From contig NZ_JAUHHC010000005.1 in NCBI RefSeq assembly GCF_030410485.1, positions 595,203-659,202 of the forward strand: 64,000 bases of DNA, written 5' to 3'. The stretch comes from Roseateles violae (GTDB lineage Bacteria > Pseudomonadota > Gammaproteobacteria > Burkholderiales > Burkholderiaceae_C). Positions 9,063 to 17,863 of this stretch are shown one piece after another (within the stretch, counting starts at the first letter, position 1; each line of letters begins with the position of its first letter). The notes beneath the pieces were generated by a model. That model did no database searches, was not told the DNA's origin, and worked only from the letters and a program-made list of their open reading frames with translations. Made by a program: the position numbers and the translations under genes.

Positions 9063-12000
9063 CTAGGCCAGCCCCCGCAGCTCGCGCAGCGCCACCGACA
9101 GCATGGCCGCATCCGGCGCCGGCACCGCGCGCAGCTCGCCGAGCAGCTGCGCCGCGCGCTCGATCGTGCGGCCGTTGCTGGCCTGCCAGGCGTCGACCAG
9201 GGCCTCCGGCGATTCGCCATCGCCGCCGCTGCCGGCTAGCACCGCGCTGGCGATCGCGCGCTGCAGGCCCCAGAGGTCGTCCAGCATCGCGCCCTTGGCC
9301 AGCATCTGCCAATGCTGGTCGCCGGGCAGCGCATTGATCTTGTCGCGCAGCCAGGGCATGCCCAGCTTGTTGGCCAGGTCGAAGTAGATCGCCGCGACCA
9401 GTTCGACCGGCCAGCGCGCGCTGCCGGCGATCTCGGCGATGTCCAGGGTCGCGTACAGGGTGCCGAAGGTGACCACCCGCTCGGCCAGCGCGGCCGGCAC
9501 CCCGCCGGCAATGTAGTGCGCGGCCGCCGCGTCGACCCGCGCGCGCTCGTCGGCATCGAGCAATTGCGGCAGGCGCGCGCCGAGCTTCTCGACGTTCGAG
9601 GTGAAGTGCTCGATCGTCTCGCCCATATCGTCGATCAGCCGGCGCGAGCGCAGGAACCATTTGGTGCCACGTTCGAGCTGGCGGCTGGTGTCGATCAGCA
9701 TCTGCGACTGCAGCTCGTCGGCGACCTGGTTGTCCAGCGCCTCGATGCCCTGCCAGAGGCTCACCATGCCGAAGATCTCGCGGCTCAAGAGATAGGCGCG
9801 CACGACCTCGAAGGGCCGCGCGCCGGTCGTCTCCTGCAGCCGGTGCACGAAGGTGCTGCCGACGCGGTTGATCATGCTGTTCGTCACATGGGTGGCGATG
9901 ATCTCGCGCCGCAGCGGATGGCGCGGCATATAGCCGGCGAAGCGCTGCTGCAGCAGGCTGGGGAAATAGCGCTGCAGCGCCGTCGACACCCAGGGATCGT
10001 CGGGCAGGGTCGAGTCCAGCAACTCGTCGTAGAGCCAGATCTTGCAATAGGCCAGCAGCACCGCGCGCTCGGGGTTCGTCAGGCCCTGGCTCTTGCCACG
10101 CCGCTCGGCGATCTCCTCGTCGCTGGGCAGGAACTCGATCGCGCGATCGAGCCGGCCGCTCTTCTCCAGGAACTGCATGAAGCGCGTCTGCGCGTCCATC
10201 AGCATCGGCGCGATGCGGCCGGTCACCGACAGCACCTGGGTCTGGAAGATGTTGTCGCGCAGCACCAGGGCGGCGACCTCGTCGGTCATCTCGGGCAGCA
10301 GGGTGTTGCGCTGCTTCTCGGTCAGCTCGCCGTCGCCGCTGGCCAGGCCCAGCAGAATCTTGATATTGACCTCGTGGTCCGAGGTGTCGACGCCGGCCGA
10401 GTTGTCGATCGCATCGGTGTTGATGCGGCCGCCGGCCAGCGCATATTCGATCCGGCCCAGCTGCGTGCAGCCCAGGTTGCCGCCCTCGGCGAAGACCTTG
10501 CAGCGCAGCTCGCCGCCGTTGACGCGCAGGGTGTCGTTGGCCCGGTCGCCCACCTGCGCATGGGTCTCGCGCGCCGCCTTCACATAGGTGCCGATGCCGC
10601 CGTTGTAGATCAGGTCGACCGGCGCCTTCAGGATCGCGTTGACCAGTTCGGTCGGCGTCAGCGCGGCGGCCGTGATGCCCAGCACCCGCTGCACCTCGGC
10701 CGTGATCGCGATCGATTTGGCGCTGCGCGGATGGACGCCACCACCGGCCGAGATCAGCGTCTGGTCGTAGTCGGCCCAGGACGAGCGCGGCAGCGCGAAC
10801 AGGCGCTCGCGCTCGACAAAGGAGCGCTCCGCGTCCGGCGTCGGATCCAGGAAGATGTGTCGGTGGTCGAAGGCCGCGACCAGCAGGATATGGCGCGACA
10901 GCAGCATGCCGTTGCCGAACACATCGCCCGACATATCGCCGATGCCGGCCACGGTGAAGGGGCTCTGCTGCGTGTTGCGGCCCATCTCGCGGAAATGGCG
11001 CTTGACCGATTCCCAGGCGCCGCGCGCGGTGATGCCCATGGCCTTGTGGTCGTAGCCGACCGAGCCGCCGGAGGCGAAGGCATCGCCGAGCCAGAAGCCG
11101 TATTCCTTGCTGATGCCGTTGGCGTAGTCCGAGAAGGTCGCCGTTCCCTTGTCGGCGGCAACGACCAGATAGGGATCGTCGCCGTCGTGGCGGCGCACAT
11201 CGGGCGGCGGCACGATGGCGTCGCCGACGCGGTTGTCGGTCAGGTCCAGCAGCCCGCGCAGATAGTCCTGGTAGCAGGCCACGCCCTCCCTCATGAAGGC
11301 CTCCCGGTCGCTGGCCGGGGGCGCCTTCTTCAGGACGAAGCCGCCCTTGGAGCCGACCGGCACGATGACGGTGTTCTTGACCATCTGCGCCTTCACCAGG
11401 CCCAGCACCTCGGTGCGGAAATCCTCCGGCCGGTCCGACCAGCGCAGGCCGCCGCGCGCGACCCGGCCGCCGCGCAGGTGCACGCCCTCGAAGCGCGGCG
11501 AGTAGACGAAGATCTCGAACATGGGCTTGGGCGCCGGCAGGCCCGGCACCTTCGATGAATCGAACTTGAAGGAGAGATAGGAGCGCCGGCGCCAGAAGTT
11601 GGTCCGCGTCGTCGCCAGCATCAGGGCCAGGTATTGCCGCAAGACGCGGTCCTCGGACAGATTGGCGACATCGTCCAGCGCCGCCTCGATCGCCGCCGCC
11701 TCCGCCTGCGCCGCCGCCGCGTCGCCAGCCTGCGGATCGAAGCGCAGCTCGAACAGGCGCAGAAGCCGCCGCGCGATGGCCGCATGGGCGACCAGGGTCT
11801 GCTCGATGAAGCTCTGCGACAGCGCGAAGCCGATCTGCCGCATGTACTTGGCATAGGCGCGCAGCACGACGATCTGCTCGGCCGGCAGCCGCGCGGCGAC
11901 CACCAGGCGGTTGAAGTCGTCGTTCTCGACCGCGCCGGACAGCACGGCGCCGAAGGCATCCTCGAAGACCTGGTGCAGCGCGTCGACCTCCAGCTCGGCC

Positions 12001-13853
12001 GCGCCGACATTGCTGACCAGGCCGAAGTCGTGAATCCAGATCGGCGCCGCGCCGCGCGGCGTGATCCGGTACGGGTGCTCGTCCAGCACCTTCATGCCCA
12101 TGTGCTCCAGCATGGGCAGGCTGCTGGACAGGATCAGCGGCTCGCCCTGGCGCACCAGCTTGAAGCGCAGGCTGCCGGCCGGCGCCTCCAGCGGCCGGTA
12201 CAGGCTCATGCCCGGCGCCTGGCCGTCGCCCAGCCGCGTCATCAGCTCGACGTCGGGCACGGCCGCGCGGGCGGCGAACTCTTCGCGGTAGCCGGCCGGA
12301 AAGGCCTCGCCGAACTGGTGCAGCAGCTGCATGCCGCGCGCCTCGCCGAAGGCCTCGACCAGGGCGGCCTGCAGATCGTCGTCCCAGCGCCGCGCGGCGG
12401 CGACCAGGCGCTGCTCCAGCTCGCGCACCTCGAAGCGCGGGATGCGCCCCGGCTGCGTGCGCACGGTGATCTGGATGCGCGCCAGCACCGATTCGGACAG
12501 ATGGACGTTGAACTCCGAGCCGCTGCCCTGGAAGGCCTGCACCAGCAGTTCCTGCCAGCGCTGGCGCAGCTCGGTCGTGTAATGCTCGCGCGGCGCATAG
12601 ATCAGGCAGGACAGGAAGCGCTCGAAGGGATCGCGGCGCACGAACAGGCGAAAGCGCTGGCGGTCGCCCAGGTGCAGGATGCCGGTGGCGGTGGCCAGCA
12701 GCTCGTCGTTGCCGATCTGGAACAGCTCGTCGCGCGGAAAGGTCTCCAGGATGTTGATCATCGCCTTGCCGGCATGGCTGCCCGGCGCCAGGCCGGCGCG
12801 CGCGACGACGTCGGCGACCTTGCGCCGCAAGAGCGGGATCTCGGCCGGATTGGCGCTGTAGGCGGTCGAGGTGAACAGGCCCAGGAAGCGGTCCTCGCCG
12901 CTGACACTGCCGTCGGCGGCGAAGCGCTTGACGGCGATGTAGTCCAGGTAGCCGGGCCGGTGCACTGTGGAGCGCGCGGTCGACTTGGTAAGGACCAGCA
13001 GCTCGGGCCGGCGCGCCTGCGCACGCACCTCGGCCGGCAGCGCGGCGAAGGAGGCCACCGCCTCCTGCGCGCTGCGCTCGCGCAGAATGCCCAGCGCCGA
13101 GTCGGGCACGACCCGCAGCTGGTCCTCGCCATCGGGGCCGCGGCTCAACTCGTGGCGGCGGCAGCCCAGGAAGGTGAAATGGTCGTCGGCCAGCCAGCGC
13201 AGAAAGGCCTGAGCCTCGGCCAGCTCGGCCGCGGCCAGCGGCAGGCCGGCGCCGGACTGTGCATCGACCACGTCGAGCAGGCGCTGGCGCATCGCCTGCC
13301 AGTCGGCCACCGCCGCCCGCACATCGCCGAGCACGCGCGCGACGTCGGCGGCCAGCGCCTCCAGCCGCGCCGCATCGGTCATCCGGTCCACCTCCACATG
13401 GATGAACGATTCGCGCCGCTCGCCGCCCAGGCCCTGCAGCGCGCCGTCGGCGCCGCGCTCGACCGGCACCAGCGGGTGGATGATCAGATGCAGGGTCAGG
13501 CCGTTGCGGTTGACCTCCATCGTCACCGAGTCGACCAGGAAGGGCATGTCGTCGTTGACGATCTCGATGATGGTGTGGGTCGACTGCCAGCCATGCTCGC
13601 CGATGGTCGGGTTGAACACCCGCACCTTGGCATGACCCGGCTCCCGCCGCGCGGCGAAGCTCCAGTGCGACAGCGCCGCGCCATAGAGATCGGCGACCTG
13701 GCGCTCGGCCAGCTCCTCGGGATCGACCTGGCCGAAATAGATGCGCACGAATTCTGCCAGGGTCTCGCCCTGCTGCGCCGGCAGCTTGGCGCGCAGCAGC
13801 TTGAAGACCTCGTCCAGGCGCTCGTCGCGCAGGCTTTGCTGTTCGTTCGGCAC
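9063..13853 (-). CDS. gdhB: NAD-specific glutamate dehydrogenase, 180-kDa type
   Basis: This cytoplasmic enzyme oxidises glutamate to 2-oxoglutarate and ammonium with NAD. The 1596-aa length matches the large GDH class (about 1600 aa). The catalytic core is near residues 795-845, with GGLRWSDRPEDFRTEVLGL, then QMVKNTVIVPVGSKGGFV, which holds the substrate and catalytic lysines. Downstream is a Rossmann-type NAD domain (NGMLLSRHILLVAAFDHRHI). The long N-terminal region carries ACT-like regulatory modules. I chose the GTG at 13853 because GAGGAG lies just upstream and MPNEQQSLRDERLDEVFKLL is the expected beginning; the open frame farther upstream is not coding-like. It lies 70 bases after cobA on the same strand, next to the nitrate assimilation genes, so it may be partly read through from them. 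Confidence 0.93.
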   Translation of the reverse strand: MPNEQQSLRDERLDEVFKLLRAKLPAQQGETLAEFVRIYFGQVDPEELAERQVADLYGAALSHWSFAARREPGHAKVRVFNPTIGEHGWQSTHTIIEIVNDDMPFLVDSVTMEVNRNGLTLHLIIHPLVPVERGADGALQGLGGERRESFIHVEVDRMTDAARLEALAADVARVLGDVRAAVADWQAMRQRLLDVVDAQSGAGLPLAAAELAEAQAFLRWLADDHFTFLGCRRHELSRGPDGEDQLRVVPDSALGILRERSAQEAVASFAALPAEVRAQARRPELLVLTKSTARSTVHRPGYLDYIAVKRFAADGSVSGEDRFLGLFTSTAYSANPAEIPLLRRKVADVVARAGLAPGSHAGKAMINILETFPRDELFQIGNDELLATATGILHLGDRQRFRLFVRRDPFERFLSCLIYAPREHYTTELRQRWQELLVQAFQGSGSEFNVHLSESVLARIQITVRTQPGRIPRFEVRELEQRLVAAARRWDDDLQAALVEAFGEARGMQLLHQFGEAFPAGYREEFAARAAVPDVELMTRLGDGQAPGMSLYRPLEAPAGSLRFKLVRQGEPLILSSSLPMLEHMGMKVLDEHPYRITPRGAAPIWIHDFGLVSNVGAAELEVDALHQVFEDAFGAVLSGAVENDDFNRLVVAARLPAEQIVVLRAYAKYMRQIGFALSQSFIEQTLVAHAAIARRLLRLFELRFDPQAGDAAAAQAEAAAIEAALDDVANLSEDRVLRQYLALMLATTRTNFWRRRSYLSFKFDSSKVPGLPAPKPMFEIFVYSPRFEGVHLRGGRVARGGLRWSDRPEDFRTEVLGLVKAQMVKNTVIVPVGSKGGFVLKKAPPASDREAFMREGVACYQDYLRGLLDLTDNRVGDAIVPPPDVRRHDGDDPYLVVAADKGTATFSDYANGISKEYGFWLGDAFASGGSVGYDHKAMGITARGAWESVKRHFREMGRNTQQSPFTVAGIGDMSGDVFGNGMLLSRHILLVAAFDHRHIFLDPTPDAERSFVERERLFALPRSSWADYDQTLISAGGGVHPRSAKSIAITAEVQRVLGITAAALTPTELVNAILKAPVDLIYNGGIGTYVKAARETHAQVGDRANDTLRVNGGELRCKVFAEGGNLGCTQLGRIEYALAGGRINTDAIDNSAGVDTSDHEVNIKILLGLASGDGELTEKQRNTLLPEMTDEVAALVLRDNIFQTQVLSVTGRIAPMLMDAQTRFMQFLEKSGRLDRAIEFLPSDEEIAERRGKSQGLTNPERAVLLAYCKIWLYDELLDSTLPDDPWVSTALQRYFPSLLQQRFAGYMPRHPLRREIIATHVTNSMINRVGSTFVHRLQETTGARPFEVVRAYLLSREIFGMVSLWQGIEALDNQVADELQSQMLIDTSRQLERGTKWFLRSRRLIDDMGETIEHFTSNVEKLGARLPQLLDADERARVDAAAAHYIAGGVPAALAERVVTFGTLYATLDIAEIAGSARWPVELVAAIYFDLANKLGMPWLRDKINALPGDQHWQMLAKGAMLDDLWGLQRAIASAVLAGSGGDGESPEALVDAWQASNGRTIERAAQLLGELRAVPAPDAAMLSVALRELRGLA

Positions 13854-13923
13854 GCTCGTCTCCTCGGCTCGCACAGGCGGACGATCGTGCTCTATTTGGG
13901 GGCGCGCCGCAAGGGCGCCGCCC

Positions 13924-14697
13924 TCAGCCGCCGACGCGCAGCCGTTCCAGCAGGCTCTCGGTGCCGGCCGCCAGCGCGACGACCTCGCCGATGACCAGGA
14001 TGGCCGGGCTGGCCAGGCCCTCGCGGGCGATCGTTGCCGGCAGCTCGGCCAGGCAGCCGATCGCCTGGCGCTGCCGCGGCGTGTGCGCGGCGGCAACGAC
14101 GGCGGCCGGCATGTCGGCGCGCATGCCCGCCTCGCGCAGCGCGGCGACGATGGTCTCGCAGCGGGCCACGCCCATGTAGACGACCAGGGTCAGCCGGCTG
14201 CGCACCAGCGCCGCCCAGTCGGGTGCGATGCCAGCGTCGCCGTTATGCCCGGTGACCAGCGCGACGCCGGGCGTGCAGCGGCGGTCGGTGACCGGGATGC
14301 CGATGCTGGCCGGCCCGGCCAGGCCCGAGGTGATGCCGTTGACGACCTCGACCGGGATGCCGGCCTCGCGCAGCGCGTCGGCCTCCTCGCCGCCGCGTCC
14401 GAAGACGAAGGGGTCGCCGCCCTTCAGCCGCACGACCCGGGCACCGCTGCGCGCCTCGCGGATCATCAGCTCGTGGATGAAGCGCTGGTTCGTCGAGGGC
14501 CGGCCGCCGCGCTTGCCGACATTGAGCACGCGCGCGGCCGGATTGGCCAGGGCCAGCACGCGCGCATCGGCCAGCTCGTCGGCCAGGATCACGTCGGCCT
14601 GCTGCAGGCGGCGCAGCGCGCCCAGGGTCAGCAGCTCCGGATCACCGGGACCGGCGCCGACCAGGCTGACCGGATGGATGTGGTTCGTCATCGTCAT
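13924..14697 (-). CDS. cobA: Uroporphyrinogen-III C-methyltransferase
   Basis: SUMT methylates uroporphyrinogen III twice with SAM to precorrin-2, the branch to siroheme and cobalamin. The 257-aa product shows VSLVGAGPGDPELLTLGALR at the N-terminus, then VVRLKGGDPFVFGRGGEEA near 90-108 and VVNGITSGLAGPASIGIPVT near 118-137, all diagnostic. It is a stand-alone SUMT rather than a CysG fusion, so precorrin-2 oxidation and chelation must be encoded elsewhere. Its start overlaps the nasA stop by 4 bases (translational coupling). Its role here is to supply siroheme for NirB. Confidence 0.95.
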   Translation of the reverse strand: MTMTNHIHPVSLVGAGPGDPELLTLGALRRLQQADVILADELADARVLALANPAARVLNVGKRGGRPSTNQRFIHELMIREARSGARVVRLKGGDPFVFGRGGEEADALREAGIPVEVVNGITSGLAGPASIGIPVTDRRCTPGVALVTGHNGDAGIAPDWAALVRSRLTLVVYMGVARCETIVAALREAGMRADMPAAVVAAAHTPRQRQAIGCLAELPATIAREGLASPAILVIGEVVALAAGTESLLERLRVGG

Positions 14698-17459
14698 GGC
14701 GTGAGCTCCTCAACGGTTTCGGCGACCAGCCGGCGCAGCGCCGGCAGGCAGGAGCCGCATTGCGTGCCGCAGCGCAAGGCCGATTGCAGGCCGGCCAGGC
14801 GCTGCACCGGCGTGCCGCTGCACGATTGCAGCTGTGTGCGGATGCGGGCCTCGGACACATCGAAGCAGTTGCAGACCTGCGGGCTGCGCGCCGGCTGCCG
14901 GGCACCGCCCTGCAGCGGCTCCGGCGCCAGCAGCTGCCGGCCATAGGGGGCGACCGGCTCGACCTCGCGCCAGAGCGGCAGCAGCCAGGCGGCCGCCGCG
15001 CCGTCCTCGGTATTGCCGACCAGCAGCAGCGCGCGCAGGCGCGCCGCGGCGCCCTCGCCCTCCAGGCGCAGCAGGCGGCTGCGGCCGCGCCGGCTGTCCG
15101 CATAGCGCAAAAGACCTGGCCCCTGCAGGCCCAAGGCCTCGGCCAGGCGCTCGACCAACGCAGCGCCGGGCGGCTCGGCGCAGGCGGCCTCGAAGCGCCA
15201 GCCCTCGCGACCCTCGGGGCCCGCCACCGGCACGCAATGCGCATAGCCGAACTCGCCGAACAGCGCGCGCAGCCGCTCGCGCATCGCCGCCCCTTCGCCG
15301 CCGGTCACCCAGGCGGCCGCGCTGAGGCGCCAGGGCAGGTCCAGGCGCTGCACATCGATGGCGGCGAACTTCAGCTCCGGCTGCTTCGAGTCGGGGCAGA
15401 AGCCGCGTTGGGTCAGCGCATTGATGCCGAAGCCGCCGATGAACTCGGAGCCCCAATGCATGGGCAGATAGGCCTGGGCAGGCGCGACGCCGGCATCGGC
15501 GCGCACCGTCAGCACCAGCTCGCCATGGGCCGAGCGGATGCGGGCCAGATCGCCCTCAACCAGGCCGCGGCGCGGCAGATCGGCCGGGTGCAGCGAGAGC
15601 GCCGGCGCGCCCTCGTGACCGAACAGGCGCGCGACCGTGCCGCTGCGGCTCATGCCATGCCACTGGTCGCGCAGGCGGCCGGTCGTCAGGCTCAGCGGGT
15701 GGCGGGCATCGAGCTTGTCCAGCGGTGCCTGATACGGCTTGGCGATAAAGCGGGCACGGCCGTTCGGCGTCGCGAACAGGCCGTTCTCGTAGAGCCGCGC
15801 GCGTGGCGCGCCACCGGCCGGATACGGCCATTGCTGCGGCCCCTTCATGTCCAGCAGCGCGTAGCTGAGCCCGCCGATGTCCAGGTCGCGGCCGACGGTG
15901 GCGGCGCGGTGCTCCAGCCACAGCTGCTCAGCCGAATCGATGTCGAACAGGCCGGGCCGGCCCGGCCGCAGCCGCGCCTCCAGCCGCTGCGCGATATCGC
16001 GGACGATGCGCCAGTCGGCTCTCGCGCTGCCCGGCGGCGGCACGGCGGCGCGGACGCGGCTGATGCGGCGCTCGCTGTTCGTCACCGTGCCCTCTTTCTC
16101 GCCCCAGCTTGCGGCCGGCAGCAGCAGATCGGCATAAGCCGCCGTGGCCGTGTCGGCAAAGGCCTCCTGCAGCACGACGAACTCGCAGGCCTCCAGCGCG
16201 CGCCGCACCAGGGCCTGCTCGGGCAGCGACTGCGCCGGGTTGGTGCAGACTATCCACAAGGCCTTGATCTCGCCGCGCGCGGCCGCCTCGAACAGCTCGA
16301 CGGCCGTCTTGCCCGGCGCAGTCGGCAGCGCGTCGCAGCCCCAGAGCCGCGCGATCTCGTCGCGGTGCTCGGCGCTGCCCGGATCGCGGTGGCCGGGCAG
16401 CAGCGTCGCCATGCCGCCGCTCTCGCGCCCGCCCATCGCATTCGGCTGGCCGGTCAGCGACAGCGGGCCGGCGCCGGGCCGGCCGATCTGGCCGGTCGCG
16501 AGATGCAGATTGATCAGCGCCGTGTTCTTGGCCGTGCCACTGCTGCTCTGGTTCAGGCCTTGGCAGTACAGCGACAAGCTCGCCGGCGAGCGCGCGAACC
16601 ACTCGGCCGCCTGCAGCAGGTCCTTCTCCTCGATGCCGCAGATCCGCGCCGCCTCGCGCGGCGTCATGCCGCGCACCAGCGCCTTCAGCGCCTCGAAGCC
16701 TTGGGTGTGCGCGGCGATGTAGGCGGCATCGACCCAGCCATCCCAGATCATCGCGTGGAGCAGGCCCTGACACAGTGCGACATCGGTGCCCGGCAGGATC
16801 TGCAGATGCAGATCGGCGAACTCGGCGCTTTCGGTGCGGCGCGGATCGACGACGATGATCTTCATCGCCGGTCGGGCCGCCTTGGCGGCCTCGAGCCGAC
16901 GGAACAGGATCGGATGCGCCCAGGCCGGATTGGCGCCGGTGATGAAGACGCAGTCGGCGTGGTCCAGGTCCTCGTAGCAGGCCGGCGGCGCATCGGCGCC
17001 CAGCGTCTGCTTGTAGCCGACGACGGCCGAGCTCATGCACAGCCGCGAGTTGCTGTCGATATTGTTGGTGCCGATCACGGCCCGCGCCAGCTTGTTGAAG
17101 GCGTGGTAGTCCTCGGTCAGCAGCTGGCCGGAGATGTAGAAGCCGATCGCATCGGGGCCGTGCTGAGCGCGGATCGCCAGCAGGCGCTCGGCGGCGATCT
17201 CGTTGGCCCGCTCCCAAGCGATCGCCTGCGGCTGCGCGCCGCGCCCCTCGCGCAGCATCGGCTGCAGCAGCCGGCGCGTCTGCAGAACGAGGGGCGTCGC
17301 CGTCAGGTGCAGGGTCGAGCCCTTGCTGCACAGCTTGCCGAAATTGGCCGGATGCGCCGGATCGCCGCGCACGCCGGTGATCTGCTCGCCCTCGCTTTCG
17401 ATGATGACGCCACAGCCGACGCCGCAGTAGGGGCAGGTCGAGCGGGTCTCTGCCATCAC
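14694..17459 (-). CDS. nasA: Assimilatory nitrate reductase, catalytic subunit
   Basis: NasA is a cytoplasmic molybdenum enzyme that reduces nitrate to nitrite. The 921-aa product starts with a 4Fe-4S ligand set, CPYCGVGC at 9-16 and Cys44 in GKLCSKG. The bis-MGD molybdopterin domain follows (ISGQLLTEDYHAFNKLARAV, NNIDSNSRLCMSSAV, ITGANPAWAHP). A molydopterin dinucleotide-binding domain lies near 600-700 (SLTTGRLRDQWHGMSR). The C-terminus (861-921) is a BFD-like [2Fe-2S] module with CNC near 863-865 and CGTQCGSC near 897-904, as in the proteobacterial NasA type that takes electrons from a redox partner. It lies between nirD and cobA in the nitrate operon, 7 bases after nirD. Confidence 0.96.
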   Translation of the reverse strand: MMAETRSTCPYCGVGCGVIIESEGEQITGVRGDPAHPANFGKLCSKGSTLHLTATPLVLQTRRLLQPMLREGRGAQPQAIAWERANEIAAERLLAIRAQHGPDAIGFYISGQLLTEDYHAFNKLARAVIGTNNIDSNSRLCMSSAVVGYKQTLGADAPPACYEDLDHADCVFITGANPAWAHPILFRRLEAAKAARPAMKIIVVDPRRTESAEFADLHLQILPGTDVALCQGLLHAMIWDGWVDAAYIAAHTQGFEALKALVRGMTPREAARICGIEEKDLLQAAEWFARSPASLSLYCQGLNQSSSGTAKNTALINLHLATGQIGRPGAGPLSLTGQPNAMGGRESGGMATLLPGHRDPGSAEHRDEIARLWGCDALPTAPGKTAVELFEAAARGEIKALWIVCTNPAQSLPEQALVRRALEACEFVVLQEAFADTATAAYADLLLPAASWGEKEGTVTNSERRISRVRAAVPPPGSARADWRIVRDIAQRLEARLRPGRPGLFDIDSAEQLWLEHRAATVGRDLDIGGLSYALLDMKGPQQWPYPAGGAPRARLYENGLFATPNGRARFIAKPYQAPLDKLDARHPLSLTTGRLRDQWHGMSRSGTVARLFGHEGAPALSLHPADLPRRGLVEGDLARIRSAHGELVLTVRADAGVAPAQAYLPMHWGSEFIGGFGINALTQRGFCPDSKQPELKFAAIDVQRLDLPWRLSAAAWVTGGEGAAMRERLRALFGEFGYAHCVPVAGPEGREGWRFEAACAEPPGAALVERLAEALGLQGPGLLRYADSRRGRSRLLRLEGEGAAARLRALLLVGNTEDGAAAAWLLPLWREVEPVAPYGRQLLAPEPLQGGARQPARSPQVCNCFDVSEARIRTQLQSCSGTPVQRLAGLQSALRCGTQCGSCLPALRRLVAETVEELTP

Positions 17460-17466
17460 GGCGATC

Positions 17467-17850
17467 TCAGCAATGCGCGCGGGTGCAGGGCCCGGCCTTG
17501 ACCGGCTGCAGATCGATCGCGATCGTGTCCAGCTCCTGCTGGTTCAGCAAGACCTGGCCCGCCTCGACGCGCACCGTGAAGGTCGGCGTCGAGCCTTCGT
17601 CGGGCTCGCGCGCGCAGCCGGTGTCCAGGCCGATGGTCCAGTTGTGCAGCGGGCAGGCGACCGCCTTGCCGAAGACGATGCCCTGGCTCAGGGGGCCGGC
17701 CCGGTGCGGGCAGCGGTCCAGCAGGGCGAAGACCTGATCGTCGGCGGTGCGGAACAGGGCGACCTGCGGGCCCTTCGCGCGCTGCACGCGGCGCGAGCCG
17801 AGCACCGGGATGTCGGCCACCGCGCAGATGCTTTTCCATTCATTCGTCAT
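17467..17850 (-). CDS. nirD: Nitrite reductase (NADH) small subunit, Rieske type
   Basis: NirD is the small partner of NirB. The 127-aa product is a Rieske fold with intact cluster ligands: Cys47 and His49 in DRCPHRAGPLSQG, and Cys66 and His69 in ACPLHNW. The enterobacterial NirD subunit has lost these ligands, so this one probably binds a [2Fe-2S] cluster and may transfer electrons. It ends in a Cys/His tail (GPCTRAHC). It starts 13 bases after nirB. Confidence 0.95.
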   Translation of the reverse strand: MTNEWKSICAVADIPVLGSRRVQRAKGPQVALFRTADDQVFALLDRCPHRAGPLSQGIVFGKAVACPLHNWTIGLDTGCAREPDEGSTPTFTVRVEAGQVLLNQQELDTIAIDLQPVKAGPCTRAHC

Positions 17851-17863
17851 GGCGCTTAGCTCC

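Noticed and set aside
9312..13994. Long open frames antisense to the dehydrogenase, nasA and icmF
   Set aside because: High GC at third codon positions produces long antisense frames; they show repetitive Arg/Ala/Gly/Gln-rich or His-rich translations without domains.
13854..14096. Longer start for the glutamate dehydrogenase
   Set aside because: The extension overlaps cobA in another frame and lacks family similarity; the GTG at 13853 has a ribosome site.
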